Assembly (NCBI GenBank): GCA_002811645.1
Contig: PDIP01000035.1
Span: 171,352 to 235,351, forward strand
DNA length: 64,000 nt
DNA from: Corallochytrium limacisporum
Lineage: Eukaryota > Opisthokonta
Reading direction: 5' to 3'
This document shows, piece by piece, positions 59,025 through 64,000 of this stretch. The notes under the pieces were generated by a model. The model searched no databases. It saw nothing but the letters and a program-made list of their open reading frames with translations, and had not been told where the DNA came from. The translations under genes and the position numbers were made by a program. The first letter of the stretch is position 1. Each line of letters opens with the position of its first letter.

Positions 59025-62000
59025 ACGTTTTAAGCTGTACCTAGCGAAATATGCCATATGTCCACCATAGAATAGTTAATATCTAGTCAGTGCTTGTCAT
59101 CCCGGCTAAAAAGCCAGATGAGCGCATTACCGAATGTAGCAAGTCTTAACAGTTTTAAACTGGTGTGATGACCTGGGTACACGATGGTTGCTGATGAAAA
59201 CATCGTCTTGTTGGTGTTGCTATTGGACATTGCACTAAGTCTCCGCACCATACGTGCCTAAACTCACATCAGTAAGTGGCAGAACAGAAATCCAGATCCA
59301 TACCGAAAGGACGGAAGTCAGAGGATTATGATGTTCAGTGGGCACATGAGAGCAGTCGTGCGTACAAAGGACTTCATCACTTTATGGTTTGTGGGATCAC
59401 ATCCTCGCAAAGTGACACAGTTCAGCGATAGTCAGTCATAGATCTTGATACAGCATGTTTCGTAGATGTCTGTGTACACCAACAGAACCACGGATGCACA
59501 TATGACATGTTGACCATCAGGTTGAGGCGAGCAATTGTCCCCCACTATCGGGCATTAGCGGACAACGAGATGATTCAAATTTATGACCCTCCGAACGATG
59601 CGCACAGTCCTATCTCGCAGCAAGATTATCGTTGCTGCCGGCATCTCCCAGGTGTACAAGAATTTCATCAGCACAAACACCACATTCTTTAGTAGAATAA
59701 AACCATTCAGTTCGCTCTCTTGTGGTAACAGTTCACCGGGTTTCCAGTGCGGTTCTTGGAAAAACTTTCAAATTGCAGTGGACACGGCCAATACCACCTA
59801 CGCGCGCGATTTAGATGTAGGAGCTAGGTGACCCTACACAGAAATGAGGGGAATAAACTCGCTGCACCAAATAGCCATCGTGTTGATTTCATCAACCGTC
59901 ACTGCCCATCGCTCGCGGGAGCACGCCTGCCCTTAGACACTATATTCAATAGTCCAGTGATGGGCAACAACGGAGAATGTGAAAGTCCACCGCTGGCATT
60001 CAAGTGGTAGAACAACATGTAGCTTTGGCTGAGATGAGCTAACACCTACTGAGTTTGGGCAACGACGAAGTTGCAAGGGGGTGTTATCGGGGAATTGGGC
60101 GAGCGATACTGAGGCCATCGGACGAGAGGATAAAAAATTCTCTTCGCCTTTTTATTGTTTGTTCATTTTATGAAGAGCATGTCCGACAAAGTCATGCCCC
60201 TCGTTCTTCGTCCCCTTCCTGTGGTCCCCTTGGCCCCGCCATAAATTTAGTATAGAAGTTCTGCTACCCTTACCATAACCCGGTGTTTTATCATCTTTGT
60301 TACAGATGAATCTTAAGGTTTTTTCTTCACCGTCAAACAAAGGCACACATTACATTGTGCACATCTCGGGGTCTTTTGATTCTATACTCACAGTGTACTG
60401 TTCAGCTCACCTCCCACGAAAATGTCTGAGTATGGCAAGTGATACTTCGGAGTGGAAGAAGGGTGTGAAATATTGGGAGTTGCCTACCCGGCTGAGGAAT
60501 GAGTGGTGGGCCAAAGTCAACGGCAGAGTGCACCATAGAAGCGCTGCGATGGATCTCTCCCCCACCACATCGTCGACAGCTTCAATTTGTGGGCAACGAG
60601 CCTGTTGTGGTGGTTCAAAGTCAAACGATACGGTGAGGGTATCGGGGCCGCAGCCAGCACACGCAGATGGCTGGCGGTCCCTTGCATTAGTAGGTGTCGG
60701 CTGTTAAGATTTATGCTTCTGGGTTCCTAGGGCCCTGCGCGATGGTCAATTGTTGTGGGCGTGTGGTGGTCCGGTGCCGGTCACCGTGTGCAGTGTTTCT
60801 GCAGCTATTGGTGCCCGCGAGCACAGAGAAACATAACCAAATTGGGACTCAGAGCGCAAGAACTCGCCTCCCTGGGCGGGGGCGGATGTAAGGCGGATTC
60901 CGCATCGGTGCAGGAAATCAGGGAGAGATTGTACGATGGTTTTGTTGCCACTGGATTCTATGGTATGTTGACTTTTCGCAAGTTGAAGCTCTGGGGGACG
61001 AACGCGGTGGCCGCAGTGTGATATTGATATGCCGCATCGTAACGTTCTCAAGCCGACGAAGCTTTGGGCGTCGGTGCACTTCGCCGAAAAACCTCCATAT
61101 GTCTGCCATATCCACTGGACTGATGTTGGACCGAGCAGGGCGCACCCAATCCGTAGATTCTCCGAGAGAACATTCTAAAATGGGTTGCTCTTTGACCTCA
61201 TCGTTTTTCCTTCCCTGACCATACAATATCAATAAAATATAATCAATATATTTTTGTCCTCCCAATTCCAATAAATGATTATTTAGGGCATGGTTATATG
61301 CTTTTGAAATTGGGAGTCTATTTATTGCCATGGGGTGGCTGATGACTTGCGGCCTTCCTTTTTAGTGCAAGGCGTGCATGTGTGCTCGCGGCCACTCTTT
61401 TGCCGCTGCTGCAGTCGATGGTGTGTCAGAGAGCACTTTGGGAACACACCCACCCGTGCTCTTCTCCGTCTTGCCATTGCCCCTCCAGCTGCTGCTGTGG
61501 AGCTGAACGCAAGCAGTGCGGCCCGATTACTCAGAAAAAAAAACACACCGCTAAGGGAACAGAAATCACGCTACTGCGCCATGCCCGGGATGCGTTCCCA
61601 TTATGCGGGAAGTGTTCCTGTGGTTGGCTGGCTGCTTCCATGGCTGTGTGCTTCACCGAGGTTTTGGTTGGTTTCATGGTGGCATCATGAGACAGCGAGC
61701 AGCAGGGAAGCAAACAGAGCCGTGGTTTTCTGATCTATGTCAGTGAATGCACCAAATTACCCAGCCACCGAGATCGCCTAAAACGAATGGAAGAAAACAC
61801 TCATGATCGTTAGCTCCGATGGCCAGAGGGAAATACAAAGTGCATAGTTTCAATTCGAAGATTGAATTGTGGCGGTGCCCGGCGGGCTGCGACTGAGCGA
61901 CCGGAGGCTGCTGATCTGGTTGCAACTAGAGGAAAAGCAGTGAAATGATTGGTGAAGAGTAACAATCGGTAGCAAGGCGATCCATATATTCACTACCCAA

Positions 62001-64000
62001 ATCCGGGGATTTTGACATGTCCCCATCAGTGGTGGGTTCAAACTTCCACTTGTCCACGCAGAGCACGCCTTCATTTTTGTCTGCGCTGCGGCTTTCTTCC
62101 TCACTGTCTTTCCAATTCCCGGCGTATTAAGTATTGCAAATTGGATTCCCAAAGTTTGGTGCAGAGGGAAATTGGGGAGGTATGCACAAACTTCCGTTGG
62201 TAAGAAAGGTCAAAGTGCTAGTTTGTCGATGGCACCTTGTAACTTTTCTAGTTTGCGTGCTCGACAGTGAGCTATCATTAGCACATATCGTTTTTCTTTG
62301 ACCATGTTCAGATGATGCTCACGACTGCTAAGATCATGCTGACACACGGATCACCTCCGGTGCCTGGTTTGTAGATGAATATGCTTCTGCCGGTGATGGT
62401 AGACGTATTCGAAAAAACTTGGTGGGGTCCGTGTTTCGAGTATCCCACCCGAGTACGACATCATGCACACACACTGCACACAGGCAGCACAGACCGCCAT
62501 ATCTACTGCACACGAACAGACATACGACGATTTAGAGCTCGTGGCGCGCCGTCCGCCCACTGACGGCGTGCATGAGTATGCATACATGATGAACGATTGC
62601 GTGGACACCCACTGCAGCGAGAGCGCAGACGTAATTGTCTACTGGAAAAGTATACAGCAAGGTGTTCGAGACCGTTACGTCCTCGTCCCTTCCTTTCCTG
62701 AGGGTGTCCTACTGTTTCCGAGACCGGCTCTCAGTGGCACTACCGATAGCGCAATGTGCGTCCGCGCCGTAGTAAACCATTCTCACACGCAGTTAGAGCT
62801 ATAACCCAACTTGGTTCGACGCGAGACGAAGGCGAAATACTCTCATACTTTAATGCTGAAAGTACGGGAAATTTTCACTTCTCATTTCTTGCTCCGTGAA
62901 CGGGGTTGGGCCCCTGAGAAGGTGAGGGCGGGGGAGAGGGGGGGGGGGATATATTTCACAGCAGCCTCGATCGCAAGACCTACAGACCGGTACGTTTATC
63001 ATATGCGGTCAGCTGTTTTTCCTTTCCTTCTGGAAGCTCGCCTCCGCCTCCTCAAACTTTGCGGTGTGGCCCCCCTTCCCCTTTCGCCCTCGTTTTCCGA
63101 GGGTGGGCATCGCAGGTGTTGACCAAACGAGTTTGTGCTGTGTGACCTCTTAGTGCGATTGGCGCAATCTCCCAGCTGAAAGTCATCCGCTATTTGCCGA
63201 AAAAGTACTTCCCCTGCTAGGCGCGCGAAAATATGAAGGCTATTGTGAGAGTATGGGAAAGCTCGGAGGGAACTCCGGGAATGGACCCTCCTTGACGTGT
63301 ATTGTGTTGCCTATTCGTTCATGCCCTACGGAAGCACACACTGCAGCGAGCACTGATGTGGGCTCTGTTCTGAACTTGAAGTCATCTTTGAAGTTTCAGT
63401 GGAAATGTGCAGGTCAGGACCTTAGCAGTTGAGTACCGAGACAAACACTACTTTGAGCGCGGTGGTTGGCTTGATTTTACATTATTTAGTGACTTCAAGT
63501 GACACCAGGGGGGATGGGAGCATCAGAGGATTTCGAAAACAAGTAGAAGCACGAGCCAGTGCTGCAGCAACTCTAGAGCGATTTGCGCGCTTCCTTCCGT
63601 TGGCTCCAGATTTTCCGAGTCTTTCAATATGCAACCTTTGTTGCGATAGGTCGCTGGCGGAAGGGGCAGGATGTATGTGGGGTATTGCAGCAAGCACGGC
63701 CGAAATCCAAGTGGGGACACCCCTCAATGTGGTCCTGTGTGTGCCATTTGATGAAGGCTTAGTGGTGTCGACGACACAATCGCAGGAACATGCACGTTCT
63801 GAACATATGTTTGACAAAGTTACCTTCTTCTGGTCTCTTGCTTGATTTCTTGCTTCAAAGTTCCACCTCAAAACGTAGCCTTAGGACATTCCTTTTGTCA
63901 GAAAAACATTATTTGGAAGTCAGAGGAACGAAAATTACCAAGGTACAAAAGTCCAGACGTGGAACAAATATACTCTTTCGGATCCTTGATCAGATATTCG

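Larger units (their letters stand above)
57122..64000. other. Long gene-poor region at the window end
   Basis: No intact recognisable gene is found in about 6.9 kb. Contents: a 21-bp tandem repeat in the claudin-like 5' region, several unrecognised frames of chance length (57261-57566 -, 60306-60707 +, 60918-61331 -, 62463-62804 +, 63429-63845 +), a possibly decayed frame at 58505-59024, and G- and T-runs. No tRNA, snRNA or mobile-element termini were seen. Confidence 0.5.

Noticed and set aside
60306-60707. 133-codon ATG frame after a TTTGTTACAG acceptor-like motif
   Set aside because: It has no similarity, no credible upstream exon was found, and the length is within chance.
60918-61331. 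137-codon ATG frame on the minus strand
   Set aside because: It has plausible composition but no family. Plus-strand frames in the same DNA look equally protein-like, and about ten frames of this length are expected by chance.
62463-62804. 113-codon ATG frame
   Set aside because: It has no recognisable similarity and is within chance length.

Overview
The window is eukaryotic nuclear DNA from what looks like a gene-dense, intron-poor unicellular opisthokont, most likely a holozoan (a protist relative of animals). The evidence is the gene content. There is an intact GRB2-type SH3-SH2-SH3 adaptor, a TALE homeodomain protein, a Chibby-like and a CEP95-like basal-body/centrosome protein, a claudin-like tetraspan protein, an eIF4E2/4EHP-type cap-binding protein and a class I aldolase. 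They sit beside genes animals usually lack, a BUB2-type TBC protein and an ILV2-type acetolactate synthase. All 24 recognised CDSs are single uninterrupted frames. A marine corallochytrean such as Corallochytrium would fit, but that is an inference from gene content and intron poverty, not an identification.

Layout: (1) 0.6-14 kb is compact: APC4(+), MECR/ETR1(-), a TBC1D15/GYP7-like RabGAP(+), PAN2(-), V-ATPase subunit a(-). (2) 14-18.7 kb is a gene-free divergent interval before a TALE homeobox gene(+), which converges on GRB2(-). (3) 22.8-29.3 kb: cytochrome b5-like(+), ALY/REF-like RRM protein(-), Chibby-like(+), mL40-like mitoribosomal protein(-), acetolactate synthase(-). (4) 29.3-34 kb is low-complexity DNA with C-run/G-run palindromes, a G-quadruplex motif and a second copy of a 90-bp repeat that also lies on the other side of the acetolactate synthase gene. 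(5) 34-43.8 kb: CEP95-like(-), secreted ricin-B/Kazal protein(+), casein kinase 1(-), BUB2-like(+), YCII-like(-). (6) 43.8-47.3 kb is gene-poor, with a 199-N gap. (7) 47.3-57.1 kb: LIM protein(+), cyclin C(+), EMC6(-), 4EHP(+), glutaminyl cyclase(-), aldolase(+), claudin-like(-). (8) 57.1-64 kb has no recognisable intact gene and some possibly decayed reading frames.

Genes tend to alternate strands, giving ten convergent pairs, several only 50-150 bp apart, and longer divergent promoter intervals. Functional themes are cell cycle and centrosome (APC4, BUB2, CK1, CEP95, Chibby), mRNA metabolism (PAN2, ALY/REF, 4EHP, cyclin C), membranes and secretion (V-ATPase a, EMC6, two TBC RabGAP-fold proteins, glutaminyl cyclase, claudin-like) and mitochondria (MECR, mL40, ILV2, probably the YCII protein). 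This is ordinary eukaryotic gene mixing, not an operon-like system. Several open frames extend upstream through non-ATG codons; starts given here are the first credible ATG. Unrecognised ORFs up to about 150 codons are expected by chance in 64 kb of this composition and are mostly not called.
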